The notes beneath the pieces were generated by a model, which worked only from the letters and a program-made list of their open reading frames with translations, ran no database searches and was not told the origin of the DNA. Both the position numbers and the translations under genes were made by a program. A stretch of DNA of 64,000 nucleotides, taken from assembly GCF_041956535.1 (NCBI RefSeq), contig NW_027192199.1:186001-250000 (forward strand), given 5' to 3'. Shown one piece after another: positions 36,557 to 48,272 of the stretch. Every line of letters begins with the position of its first letter. The stretch's first letter is position 1. Origin of the DNA: Calcarisporiella thermophila CBS 279.70 (Eukaryota; Calcarisporiellomycota).

Positions 36557-39500
36557 CTAATCCCAATTAGCTCCTCCAGCTAATTCGCGCAACACTCGCC
36601 CTGAATCCCACCGCCTACCCGGATCAACTTGCAAAAGCCCATTCAGAATCGTGGCGACTTCGTCTTCCTCCACTCGTGGTACACTCCACCCCGCAAACCC
36701 AGGCTCCTGGCCATCACCTCCGTCCCGCACTCGGTTCCATTCGCCTGCAAGCATGGCGCTCGCCTCCTCGCCATCAGCAAAGAGAGGCTCTCGTGTCCAT
36801 ATTTCGTATAATATACAGCCCAAGGACCACATGTCCATTCTGGGACTCGCCACGGACTCATTTTCGGCGTCAAAAAGAGCTTCGGGTGCGCTATAACCAT
36901 TGCACACTTTATCCGTGGGTTCACCGACAAAGCGTGCATGCTGGAATGATGTTACTTTCCAGGTGGTTACATCGGAGTCCTCACTTAGGAAAGCAGCAGT
37001 TTCCAGTGCGAGGTGAACGATGCCCTTCCCATGGAAGAAAGAGAGCATTTGAGCAAGCCCCTAAGACGATAAAGTAAAATATACACATCGGTAAATATTT
37101 CTCCAAGAAAATGAAAAAAAAAAAACTGATAGGAGAATAACTTACCTTGGCAACTAGCCGGAAATACATCATTTCATCATGGGTCAGGTGTGGTACCTGA
37201 TCCATCCGATACATGGTTGGCTCTGAGACAATGACATAGGGTAGCACTGCAGCACCATGGGCTAGTTCAACTGCATCCACCATCTCCATCACATATGGAG
37301 ACTGCAGGTACTTTCGGAAACTAACCTCGCGATTAAAAGCCATCTCAACCGCATAAAACTCCAATGAAACTGTTCTACCCGAGGTATGGTGTGCGTGTCG
37401 AAGGAGAGCACCGTTGGAAAGGCGGATGGGTGGGCCTTTTTCCAATACATATTCCCCAAGAATAACTGTGTTCTCCGGGGCGTGTGGGTGTGATTCTTTG
37501 GCCTCCTCAAAAGTAAGACGGGTTTGACGACGCTGAAGATAACGTGTCTCTAATTCGAGAGTGGACGCAACAAAACCACCCATCGCGGCCGTAGCAAAAG
37601 ATATACTCGAAGATGTAACTGGTGAACGAGTCATAGAATATGCATCTCTCGAGAAACTCCCACGGGTGGGTGTAAGCATAGGAGCGTTCTCACTAGCAAA
37701 TGATGGTCTTGTTGAACCAGCACCAGAAAGCCGTCGCCCCTGGTTATTGTAATTGTTGAGAGGAACCTCCTCCAGCTGAAGTGAAGCTGTCTGATGTGAC
37801 CGTGGATGTTCGGAAAATTGCGCGTGTCCGAATGGGATCAACTGGGGAGAGGGCGGTATAGAAAATTTCTCCTGTACTGCTGTTCCATTTGACTCACGCT
37901 GCAGTGCACGTGCCGATATAGTGTCGGAGGCCCGGTCATTCTCCTTTCGCACAGTCAAGCTATTATTCTTCCGCCGATTAAACAAGAGAAATAGCCCAAT
38001 AATAAGTGCGATGAGGGCAACTCCTCCTACGCTCCCACCTATAATCGCGGCAAGATTAATACCACTCTCAGCATTTTGCTTCTGGGAAGCCGAATTTCCT
38101 GCATTTCCACTCCCATTGCTGTTATTTGGAGAATTTTTCACTTGCGAAGAAGTATCTGAGTCCCCGACTGAGACGATCCATTCTTGCCTTGTTGTATCAT
38201 ATGAATACGCCTGCTCAGAAAGCTGGTTGGAATCGGCTGGTATATTAAAGAGTACAAGCGAGTTTCGAACGGACACTGCCCGAGCACGAGTCAAAGCTCC
38301 CGCTGGAGGAGCCACGTTTAATGTTTGCGCCATGGCCGATCCAGCTCCACCCGTGTCAGATGTGGCGGCGGGAATTGTATTCAGCCCCCCAGTTGCCGGA
38401 TCGTAGATAGCTACTGCACCACTTCCACCGACATCCACAATATACATCTTGTCGCCGATTTTAGCCCCTACACTAGTTGAAAAGGTATTGGTTCCAACCT
38501 GCTTGATCTGGCTTTCCCATGTGGAAGACTTGATATCATATGAATAAATCGTGAGGGTATTAGGAGGAGGCGAGGGATAATATTTCCCGGCTCCAAAAAT
38601 ATATGCTTTCTGCCCAAATATACCAACGGAAGAGAGAGGTGAGATTGTCTCTGGTCCTTGAGGGGTATTGTTCTGCACATTAAGTGTCCAAGATTTTGGA
38701 TCGAGGACGAACACTTTGGAATTACTAGAACCTCCAAAGATTATAATTTTATCGTCAGATGTCCATGTGGCCGTTATATTGGTTGTGTAGTGGAGCTCAC
38801 TCACGGCTGACCCCTGCACAGGAGGTGATTGGCAGAGAGCCTTCTTTTGAGTATCGTAATAGTATAGGTATCCTGTGTCTTGACTTTGCGACTCTCCAGA
38901 TGGCTGCGATTCTTGTCTTTTCATTAACCGATGGTTATGCATACGAATTGACCGCGCGCGCTTAAACCTTGCTTTTCCACTCTGTGTCTTACTTACTAAA
39001 CTTCTTCGCCGCAGTTTAAGTCTCATTCTTCTCTCTTCATCTTCGTAATCTTCGCTCTCATCATCTTCATCACTACTTTCACCCCCTTCTCCTTCCTCAC
39101 CACTATCAGTGGAAGATGGAGTCGGATTCACACTACTCGCGCGTTGTGTACTGACATCGCTATAAGGTGTCACAGTGGAGGAAACGCTCGTAGTCGAGGA
39201 GCTGGTAGTTGAATCGAGAGCAGAGGAAGTGATGGTTGTTGAAAGAGAAACTGCAGTCGGGGACATAACTGTCGAACTTTGAGGTGCTATAAGTAGGAAG
39301 TGTTTTATTTTAGAAAAAATCCAGCCAATTATTCATCTTCCACGAACTATAACCTACCACTTCGACAACTCAATGCATCTTGATTAACAGAATATGCAAA
39401 TTCTCCCCCAAATATGTAAATTCTTCCATCATTTCCTGCAACACACACTGCATTAGCTGGTGATCTTACGGGAATACTGCCAATCTTTTCCCATGGGACG

Positions 39501-39733
39501 GACTTCGAGTTAAAAGGAGGAGAAACCCTATATGCTGAAAATTCGCCTGTTTGACTAGTTTGACCAAGGGACCAGATGGATGGAGTTTCGACACCATTTT
39601 CGAGGAATACAACACACGGAGGTAGAGGAGATGGCTGTGAAGATTGTGCCAAACTCGTGGGAAGGAATATGAAAAAGGAAGAAAGTAAAGCCAGTGCCCC
39701 AATCCGATGCATCATTGTATGATTCTGAGCCAA
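36557..39733 (-). CDS. kelch-ectodomain, single-pass membrane protein with pseudokinase tail
   Basis: Three exons: 39733-39358, 39286-37146 and 37060-36557 (about 1006 residues). A signal peptide (ALALLSSFFIFLPTSLAQ) is followed by kelch-type propeller sequence (GRIYIFGGEFAYSV; DDKIIIFGGSSNSKVFVLD; GQKAYIFGAGKYYP). Inserted in the propeller is a Ser/Thr-rich, acidic, then basic segment with several dibasic sites (LRRR, FKR, MKR). One membrane helix lies at about 535-558 (GGVALIALIIGLFLLF). The cytoplasmic tail ends in a protein-kinase fold retaining SAPEAL and DMWSLGCILYEIW. Catalytic residues are lost: HRD is replaced in HGKGIVHLALET, DFG in KVTSFQHARF, and no VAIK lysine is evident. It is probably a receptor-like signalling protein without phosphotransfer. 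The ligand is unknown. Confidence 0.82.
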
Positions 39734-40263
39734 AATGTGTATTGTGAATAATGTATGATGATGCTCTGTATCAGAGCTATGATAATGGCTTCAGAAAGCT
39801 ATCGCGGAGTCGATATTAGATGATGACGATAAGAATAAATAAGGGGTATAATATTATTTAAATAATAAAGAAGATTCACTTTCAAGTCATCTCACGTTCC
39901 CGGTTCAATATTGGAGAGTATAAAAACGGAAGTCGAGGCTCGGTAAGACAGCCACATAATTTCGACACTTTAAGCTCATTACCAAAATGAATATTGAACC
40001 GCGCACAAAAGGGGTAATGAAAAAAAAAAAATAGCAATAATATAAAAAGGATGCTTTTTTGAAAATCCACCACCAGGACTTAAATAGTTCAACTTCAAAT
40101 GCAATTAAGGGACCTTTCTCTATTTTTTGGAGCAAACTATTTTCGTGGCCTCACTGAAATCCCCCATCACTAAATATAAAATTTAGGCAGAACGAATAGA
40201 TTATAAAGGGAGATATATGTTTTGTCGAATATTTGATAATGCCTACAATTCCGTGTGATCGCC
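39734..40263. other. intergenic, kelch-pseudokinase promoter and RPN13 3' end
   Basis: No gene is seen. It is AT-rich with an 11-A run at about 40020. Confidence 0.4.
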
Positions 40264-41326
40264 TTATTTATCTCCAACTTCCCTATTATCTCCTTCTTCA
40301 CCCTCCGTGATTTTCTCTCTCTCTCGCTCATTTAGCGCAATCAAGAATGACTCCACACTACTTGCAGCCTCCAATGGTAAACCCATCTCTGCTGCTAAAG
40401 GAATCAGACCGCCAGAACGTAATGCCGCATCTAAAGTTTTCACTGCCTGTGCAAACTGCGCGCTCTGCAATACCTCCTCTACGTCTTCAGGAGTTTGACC
40501 TAGCGAAGCTGGGATATGTTGGCTTAAAGCTGCAGATGGCAGGGAGCAAAAGAAGGATGAACCGGGAAAATTACATCAGATAAAGAACTAGGAGTAATTT
40601 GGCAACTCAGGAAGACTTGCCTTTGTGAGCATCCTCATCCCAGGCCAGTTGTCTTACGACACTTGGTTCTAATACGTGTGACAACCGAATATCTCTTCTT
40701 CTCTGCGGAACGCGAATGCCGCTCAATATCTGGCTCAGCGTTTGGCTTAGGTTATTAGTGGACGGATTTCCTTCTTGCTCTGCTTCAATATTGGAGTCTA
40801 CAGTCATAGCCTCACCGGTTTCGGCGTCTATTTCCTCCTCGAGGAGTTCGGTTATTCGTGCAACTATCTCACTATCATGTTCGGGATTCGCGTCTTGCAT
40901 CCAGTAAAAATACCTCTGTCGGCTAGATAAAATGTACAACATATAGACTCTTCCAGTAGTGCAGTTTTCGATGCGCTCAAAGATCGCCTGATTATTGGGC
41001 GGAATAATCAAGTTCTATCAAACCAAAAGAAAGTATGGAGGGCAAAATTGTAAGATTGGTAGAATGATATAAATACAAAAGATTAGAAAATCTCACTTCT
41101 TCAACCTGATTGCTCCGTCGATCCTTCCAGCAGAACCGTAGAGTTCCTTGCTCTTTGTATAAATACACTAGTCTACCCAGATTTGACGTGAATCTTTCAA
41201 TCAAACTCTTTACAATATAAAAGCTCAACTAAATTACCCTTTGCGAGTATCAGGCCGTAACATTCTTCCATCCCGGACCATCTTCCCCGCTCTAAATTCA
41301 ACCAAATTGGATGGTGGTGTAGACAT
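40264..41326 (-). CDS. RPN13: proteasome ubiquitin receptor Rpn13/ADRM1
   Basis: Four exons: 41326-41238, 41172-41097, 41014-40621 and 40529-40264 (274 residues). The Pru domain opens NLVEFRAGKMVRDGRMLRPD and continues RKGLVYLYKEQGTLRFCWKD, NLIIPPNNQAIFERI and RQRYFYWMQDANPEHD, matching human ADRM1 closely. It binds ubiquitin and docks on Rpn2 of the 19S regulatory particle. The last exon encodes a DEUBAD domain (LQSAQFAQAVKTLDAALRSG, LPLAAEMGL-like helix), which recruits and activates the deubiquitinase Uch37/UCHL5. Baker's yeast Rpn13 lacks this domain. The third intron uses a GC donor (CAAAG|GCAAGT, acceptor CTGCAG), the only frame-keeping choice seen. Confidence 0.93.
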
Positions 41327-41599
41327 TTTAGATAAGTTTATTTCGATAGAAGTGGTAGGGTGCGGAAGTGTCTTTCATATAAAAAAGGGTTAAGTTACAA
41401 GCCACAAATTATCAAAGAGAAAGAAAACGATTTAAGCGAAAATTTAGAGTTAAATAGCAAAAGAGCTAACAGATATAAGTGCAATGCAAAACAAGGTAAA
41501 AGAAAGAAAAGGGAAAATAAAAAGCAATTCGAAGGAGTGAATAAAGAATGAAAAAAAAATGCAATATACAAACAAAAAGAGGGTAAGAAGCTTTGGTAT

Positions 41600-43294
41600 T
41601 CATGACCATTGATCCATTAGATTTAGAATAGTTTTTCCCTCTCTTGGTAAAAAACGCATCTCCATATCTCTTAGTTTTGCACGTTCCCTGACGATTTGCG
41701 ACGTGAAACTCGAAAGCTTAGCACATTCCGTAGAACCCGCTACAAAATATGTTGCCTGAGTAGCCGTAATTTTGTCAAGAATCCCAAGCAAGCCTGGATC
41801 GTACTGGTCATCAATGGCCTCTCCTCCATGTTGGTCCTCGAGATCAGGAGTAAGCTCGTCCCTAACATCAATGACACCAAATCCCGCTCTTTCCTTAGCT
41901 ATGAGTGGTTTTTGGAAGCTTCCATTTCGCTCTCTCTGCAAATAGTATACATCTTTGGCCGGGGTTATTCTTCCTCGTGCCTTACGGTCTTCATTCAGCG
42001 ATAGCCAAGTGACGACATCGATCTTCTCCTTAAGTATCCGGATAGCCTCGTGATGATTTTCCGTCATATCCTCTTTATGCCAGGTCGAGGAATGGGCATA
42101 TTTGCCCTCAAGAGGATAATCCGTGGCCAAATATACATTCTTAATATTGAGGCGCTTTTTTGTATGCTCGAGATAGTCGGCCAGCTGGGCCGCACACTGA
42201 GGCAGTACCTGAGGCGCAACGGTTTCCATCCGCCAGTGGACTGCAATGAATGGTCTTAATTCATTTGCTACGGTCATTGCTTCTTCGTACCACTGGCTGT
42301 CATATACAAGAGGGGATTTCCAACTGCCATCCGAGTCCTTCATGTCAAACATAGCGAGGCGCAAATTATAGCGTACCAGCAAAACGTCGGCACTGTTGTC
42401 ATGCATGAACCAGCTTGCGGCGCTGGTGAAATTTGAGTTGTCAAGGGCACGCACGAGATCATCGCCGCCGATTTCAGTGTCGTCGACGCCTTTTTGAGTA
42501 TGGAAGCGGAAGGTAGAATGGCGATCGTACCGGAGAGGGATGTCGTCGATGCAGTAAGTGCGACGAAATTTGTGTAAGTTGAGAGAAGGCGAGATATTCT
42601 GCTTTCCTCCCTTGCTTGACTCGGTAATCTGAATTTCACTCACTCCATTGTTATCATTATAAGGTCCGATCTTCCCATCTGCTCCTCTCTCAACCACTAC
42701 GTATTGTGCTGTTGCATCTCGACCGGATGGGCCTGTAGCACGCTCTTTTGCCCATTGACCAAACGTTTCTTGGGTTATGAAAGGAAACCGATTAGCCAGT
42801 GTGACATTGGAGAAATAATGCGCAAAAGGGAATTTCTGGCAGCTACCAAGCCTTCCCTTGCTTGCATTTGGTAGGACAATTGTCCGATTGAGTCTTGATG
42901 ATAGGATGGCCAACTGCTGGAAATGCATCTGGGCCTTCGATTCTTGCTCGCCAACCCAAACAGGAAATAAAAACTTGCAAGGTCCTCCACAATACCGAGC
43001 GTCCACTTTTCTTTGATGTATTGCAGCCATTCTCTGCTGATGAGAGATGTCTGACGGACTTCCCGGCATTGGTTCAAGAGAGAGCACGGCCAGATGGAAA
43101 ATGAATGTGGCAGTAAGGATCAGAAGTAAAAAAGGGAGGAAACGGTATTTCGACAGGAAGAATCGCAGCTCATATCTGGGAGAAAGTGGGAGGTATTTGC
43201 GGGGACCGCGCGTTGGTGAGGGAGAATGAAGGGGGAGAAGTGGAGTGGAAGGGGATATGGGGGATGCGAGGAGTTGTGTAGTTTTCAGCTTCAT
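41600..43294 (-). CDS. O-fucosyltransferase-like type II membrane glycosyltransferase
   Basis: This is a single exon of 564 residues. A short basic cytosolic tail is followed by one membrane anchor (FLPFLLLILTATFIFHLAVL, about residues 54-73), giving type II Golgi topology. The lumenal part resembles GDP-fucose protein O-fucosyltransferases: CGGPCKFLFPVWVGEQESKA, LAILSSRLNRTIVLPN, then FIAVHWRMETV, a version of the family HxRxE/HxRR donor-site motif. Near the C-terminus comes YFVAGSTECAKLSSFTSQIV, like the late motif that contacts nucleotide sugar. Two or more N-glycosylation sequons are present (NRT, NVT). The expected reaction is transfer of fucose or a related sugar to a protein or glycan in the secretory pathway. 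The exact acceptor is unknown. The intact motifs and the absence of introns support an active gene. Confidence 0.78.
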   Translation of the reverse strand: MKLKTTQLLASPISPSTPLLPLHSPSPTRGPRKYLPLSPRYELRFFLSKYRFLPFLLLILTATFIFHLAVLSLEPMPGSPSDISHQQRMAAIHQRKVDARYCGGPCKFLFPVWVGEQESKAQMHFQQLAILSSRLNRTIVLPNASKGRLGSCQKFPFAHYFSNVTLANRFPFITQETFGQWAKERATGPSGRDATAQYVVVERGADGKIGPYNDNNGVSEIQITESSKGGKQNISPSLNLHKFRRTYCIDDIPLRYDRHSTFRFHTQKGVDDTEIGGDDLVRALDNSNFTSAASWFMHDNSADVLLVRYNLRLAMFDMKDSDGSWKSPLVYDSQWYEEAMTVANELRPFIAVHWRMETVAPQVLPQCAAQLADYLEHTKKRLNIKNVYLATDYPLEGKYAHSSTWHKEDMTENHHEAIRILKEKIDVVTWLSLNEDRKARGRITPAKDVYYLQRERNGSFQKPLIAKERAGFGVIDVRDELTPDLEDQHGGEAIDDQYDPGLLGILDKITATQATYFVAGSTECAKLSSFTSQIVRERAKLRDMEMRFLPREGKTILNLMDQWS

Positions 43295-45772
43295 CGTTCA
43301 CTAATATGAAATAAATAATAGAGAGGGGAGGGGAAAACTAGAAAAAGGATGGCAACAAGGGTAACTACAAAATGAGGGAGGGGATGTTCTCGCAGAGAAC
43401 CGTGGGGATATCACTTTCGCAGAAAGTGCGCGGAATAGCTTGCTTTATTGCGTTTGGAGAGAATTAGAGGAAGCGGGCGATAGAAAGGTGGGAGGGATTT
43501 CTTGTACAATATTCTATTTTATTAGCAGCAAACGGCTTTTAACCAAATTGGTAGGTAATAATCTGATGGCCCGTGGATTGGTTAAATCGGTTGTTAGTTT
43601 TCATTCAGCGAACTATTATTATGAGAAATAAAGCGCGCCCGCACATTGCGGCCCACAGCTAACCTCGAATGCAGCGAGTTTCCTGTGCATCAAGCCAAAG
43701 TGCTAAGGTAGGATATGGCAAAGCAAGGAGAGGAGCGAGTGGCCTTATCGTCCATTTGATCCTAGTCCCGCTCTGAACTCATAGGACACAAGTAGCCGGG
43801 GGATATCAACCTTATGTTTTTCTAGCCGCACAACTGGGCCGTACTCGCGCAACTCTATTAAGCGTGATACAAATGATATTAAACCATTAGGATGTTTCTA
43901 ATTTAGAAAGCTTTGACATATGTGGGATTGAATTGCCAACTCCGCTGGTGAATTCCACGATATGCCCATTGGAATTGAAAATCAGCAGAGATCCCCGTGC
44001 TGATGCTCTTCTCAGTAGGTATCTCCTGTTGTCCAAACTCGGCTCATCTACTACGGGCATGAATCTATTTGCGCATGTAGATGGAGATCCCACTCCGTTG
44101 TTTGCATCGGCTTTATGCGCTTTCCGCGCTAACCCTTCGCGCAGAGCAAGCTGATAAATTGGATCGAATGTTCGCTTGACATTCGAATGTGGTTGTGGCT
44201 TGCATCCTCATCCCTCTCCTCACATAAGGATGTCCCACAGAGCCAGCCTTTGCTAGAGTTGACTCGGGGTAATTGTTGTGATTATGTAGCTTCCAATTTG
44301 GAAACATCGGTGAGCGAGCGTGTAATCAAAGAGCATTACGAGTTTATTATGTAAATCAAATATATGGGATTCAGAGCACGTGTGCCTAATTTAAAATAAC
44401 TGGCCCTCGATACCTGAATTGATCCAGGCTCATTCACAACCAGTACACAAACTATACGCGTGCTTTTAGGGGAGCCATCCCTTTCTTCAACTGTGCCCGT
44501 CCCTATTTTTTCCCAATTGATTGAAAATGGGAATTAAGCCACGGTAAGGATCCTAGAAATAAATAAGGTCAGGGATCGGCTCCCGGACGTGTCAGCTATT
44601 GCTTGACTTTAATGACACGAAAAAAAAGCGGGCAACTTGAACGAGATTTCAACCCATAATACATTGTACTGATTTGCGAATCCTTGTTGAAATTCCACCC
44701 CGCCCGAGTCGATCCATTGAACCAAATGAGATATCTTTGAAGATAATGAAATCGATAATATATCCTGACTCGGGCAATTTCCATTTAATTCTATTGATAT
44801 TCAGTGACCAGCTATCTTCTATAACCGACAGTTAGGTACCACGTTGGATTCCGAATTTTAAATTTTCTAATATTGACAAACTATGCTAATAGGAAAGCAA
44901 AAACGCACACTGAAATTACTTATAGTTGTATGAATGCTTCTTAAAGATATGCAAAAAAAAAATTGTAAACAATTAATAGAAAGAGCTATGTCCAAAATCC
45001 TCTGTCCTCATCATAATGATTTTGATGCAAGCTTCACCCAATTTGATTAAAAAAAACACGGGAAAATTTCGTTTACTTTCATTTTATTTTATCATTCATC
45101 TGAATTTTCAGAAGTAATGGTAATTTCATCTTTCTGGATGCGTATGGAATGAGATGTTGCCCTTCTTTTATTTCGCGTTAAAACCAAAAATAGTGCTATT
45201 ATATCCAGTTCACCAGTGCTGATGGGTTAACGTTGAAATAACTTACACATTGCTTTAGTAGAAATGAGAGGCAGCACGAAAAACAATGCGTTTAGACAGA
45301 TATATACCATTATGTCCAACAATTAGCTACGCTTGCATAAGGCATATCGCATTATACCTTATCACTCCCAATACCCACATCGTAGCCAATCAAGTATCAG
45401 AGCTCAGTCATACTTCTCAGCAACTCTATAATGGCAGTAATTTTGTATTCTTTGGGCTATCTGTGGCTTATATTTTATATATCGTCAATTGGAATAAGCC
45501 ACCTATGTCCTCCAATAGTTTTAGGCCAATTCTTTTTACTTCTCTTATTAATATCTTCCTTCATCATCCCATCTTTCTTGATCCGATTCATAGATTCAGT
45601 GTTCTGTATACATTATTCCATAGCCAGTACATATTCTCAAAGATCAAGGTATGCATCTTTTAATGCCGACCGTGATCTCACAGATGGTCGACATGGATTC
45701 AATTTTGAATGGATATATCCATAATGACTTTTGCTTATTGTCTTTGAATAAATTCTATTGTCAACAGCAAAG
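43295..45772. other. 2.5 kb gene-free region
   Basis: No supported gene is seen on either strand. The open frames are short and low in information. It contains the promoters of both the O-fucosyltransferase-like gene (left) and SEC14 (right). It is mostly AT-rich. Confidence 0.5.
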
Positions 45773-46917
45773 ATGAGTTCTTGGGGTAGCTGGTTGATGG
45801 GAACACCTTCCGATTCTCGTACCTCTTCAAATCTCTCTACCCTTTCCAACTTTGGCAATACTGGTAGAGTTGGTCTCCTAACACCTGCACAACAGACTGC
45901 GCTTACACGCTTCAAAGATGAGATCCAAAAGGAAGGTCTCTACGATGAAAAACGGCATACGGATCATCTGCTCTTGCGCTTTCTACGTGCGCGAAAATTT
46001 GACCATGAATTAACTATGACCATGTTCCGGAACTGTGAGCAATGGCGCAAAGAATTCAGAGTCGAGGAGCTAGTGCGCAATTTTGATTTCCCCGAGGGAG
46101 AGCGGATCGCTCGTATATATCCACGCTATGTGAGTTGATGTTTATTCAGCCAAGATTTATATCTTCTATTGCTAGACCCTTTTTTTTCTAATTCCCTTCG
46201 ACTTCGCCTTTAGTATCACAAGATAGATCGCTTGGGCCGACCTATCTATGTGGAACACTTAGGCAAGATTGACATCAATGAGATGTTTCAGATCACCACC
46301 GAAGACCGCATGATTCAAGCTTTTGTGGTGAGCTATGAAGGGCTCATGAACGAGCGGTTTCCGGCATGCTCCTTGTTGGCAGGCAGGAATATTGAGCAAT
46401 GCTTCACGATCCTAGATCTTCAGGGACTCTCACTGATGCAAGTTCCATCTGCCCTCGGTTTCATTCGACGTACCTCAGCCATTGCACAGGATTATTATCC
46501 AGAGGTACGGCATAATCTCTTGTCCATAAGAGTGTTTATGCCGCGAACTCACTGATTACCTGTTTGTTTATGACAGATGATGGGGAAAATGTATGTGATT
46601 AATGCGCCAATGCTTTTCTCTACTGTCTGGAGCATGATTAGGGTAAATATGCCAGCTATCAATATTGGTGAACACTCTAACTCACGGCCTCGTCATTTTT
46701 ATAGCCCTTCCTTGATGAAGTCACAGTAAACAAAATCGTGATTCCAAGCGCGAATGTCCAACAGGAACTGCTGAAAGATGTTGAGCCTGAAAACCTGCCT
46801 GCCATTTTCGGCGGAAAATGTCAGTGCCCAGAGGGATGCGACCGTTCCAATGCTGGGCCATGGTGTGATCCAGAATATAACCCTTCGTTACAAAATGGAA
46901 GTATTGATAAAAATTAA
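45773..46917 (+). CDS. SEC14: Sec14-type phosphatidylinositol transfer protein
   Basis: Four exons: 45773-46129, 46214-46504, 46577-46642 and 46705-46917 (308 residues, the usual Sec14 size). The CRAL-TRIO N-terminal helices include LLRFLRARKFD and the EQWRKEF helix. The lipid-binding CRAL-TRIO domain follows, with IDRLGRPIYVEHLGKIDINE, CFTILDLQGLSLMQV, YYPEMMGKMYVINAPMLFST and VNKIVIPSANVQQELL. It ends in NLPAIFGGKCQCPEGCDRSN, the family end motif. Sec14 exchanges phosphatidylinositol and phosphatidylcholine and stimulates PI4P production at the Golgi for secretion. Each intron falls between codons. The start at 45773 (MSSWGSWLMG) is the first ATG in the frame. Confidence 0.93.
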
Positions 46918-48272
46918 TAAAGTCACGTAAAATTCCCCCCTCCCCCCTTCTCTTTTAATTATACTGTGTTTTATGAGTGTAATCGGTTTTTTTTTCTCTC
47001 TTTATTTTACACATTTTCTATTCTTTCTTTGGGTTATCCTATTTTTCACGTTGGGTTTCGGGTGGATAGAAGAAGAGGAGAAACTTATCTCTACATTATT
47101 TCAACCAACAAGCCTTTTCTTTCATGATGTTCTCTAGCCACTGTTCTTTTTTTTGGATTTTATATGAACAGAAAAGGAGATAGAAGTGCCATTTTTCTTA
47201 CTTCATAGTTGATATTTTAATAGTCGAATACAATTATTTGATAATCGCTGAGCCTCACTTTTCTCTTAATTTCTTGGTTTTGGTATATATCATATCAAAA
47301 AAAAAAATTGTCCTAGCACAGTGCACATTCAAGTGATGGGAAAGTGCTTCCGATCATATTTGGGCACCTCCTTGTACTCAGAAAACTTTCTACTTCTAAG
47401 TGAGATGGAGCATTGTCTACGATATCCGAGATCCTCTCCAGCCCACTTCCCTCTGTTTCATCCGGTCTCTTTCCCTTACTTGGCCTTGTCAATCTTGAAC
47501 ATCTCACCGCCTTGAGCAGAGCGGGAGAATCAGCTTAAGGTCGCACCCATCCGGTTTATCCTTAATTCTCGAGGTCAGAGCGGAAGGGCAGAGTGGCTTA
47601 GTTGATATTTCAATATACCCGAGTTAGGAGTATGGAAATTGATGTCCAAGCGCTTAAAAGATCATCGACCGAAGCAAAATGATACAATATGGGTGAGGAT
47701 TTCCCCCATTGACCATATTAATGGCTACCCATTTCACAACTCTGCACGCCATCCTGCATGAGGGGATCTTTCCCAGACTTGGCCGATCCCCCCACCTCCC
47801 AAATAAAGCACACCTAGTTTCCATCTCCACAGAAACGCATTGACATTGCTTAGGCTATCTGCTTTTGAATTAGATCATGGTCAAGGCTAATTCAACAAAA
47901 AAAGGGGCCACATGGCAGGATCCGAGCTCATACTTTCTTTATTTTACACTTTATTTTCATTTATCCCTTTTTTTTAGTTGTCTCCAAATGAATTTATAAA
48001 GAATCGCTTTCGTCCCCTGCTTTACTTTTCTGCTTTCCTTCATCACCCATTTCTTCTAGCTTCCCACCAAGCAAACCTTTACAAGGCATTCTCCTTTGCT
48101 CCACTCTTTCACACTTCTCCATCACTACAATCTCTAGCATTCGTGCAGTTGCCTTCATTTGACATCATAAAGCTAAACTACACTCACATACACATCCCAC
48201 CCACTCCAACTTCACCCAGCACTCGAATACACAACTACACTCCACTCAGCCTAGCGCCCAACACTCAAGACC
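46918..48272. other. intergenic region, SEC14 3' end and secreted-protein promoter
   Basis: No gene is seen in about 1.35 kb. A TTTATAAAG element at 47993-48001 may be the TATA box of the His-rich secreted protein gene, followed by a long pyrimidine-rich leader. Confidence 0.45.

Noticed and set aside
45286-45724. hydrophobic open frames upstream of SEC14
   Set aside because: Composition follows AT-rich DNA, with overlapping frames of equal quality and no conserved motif. More likely leader or promoter sequence.
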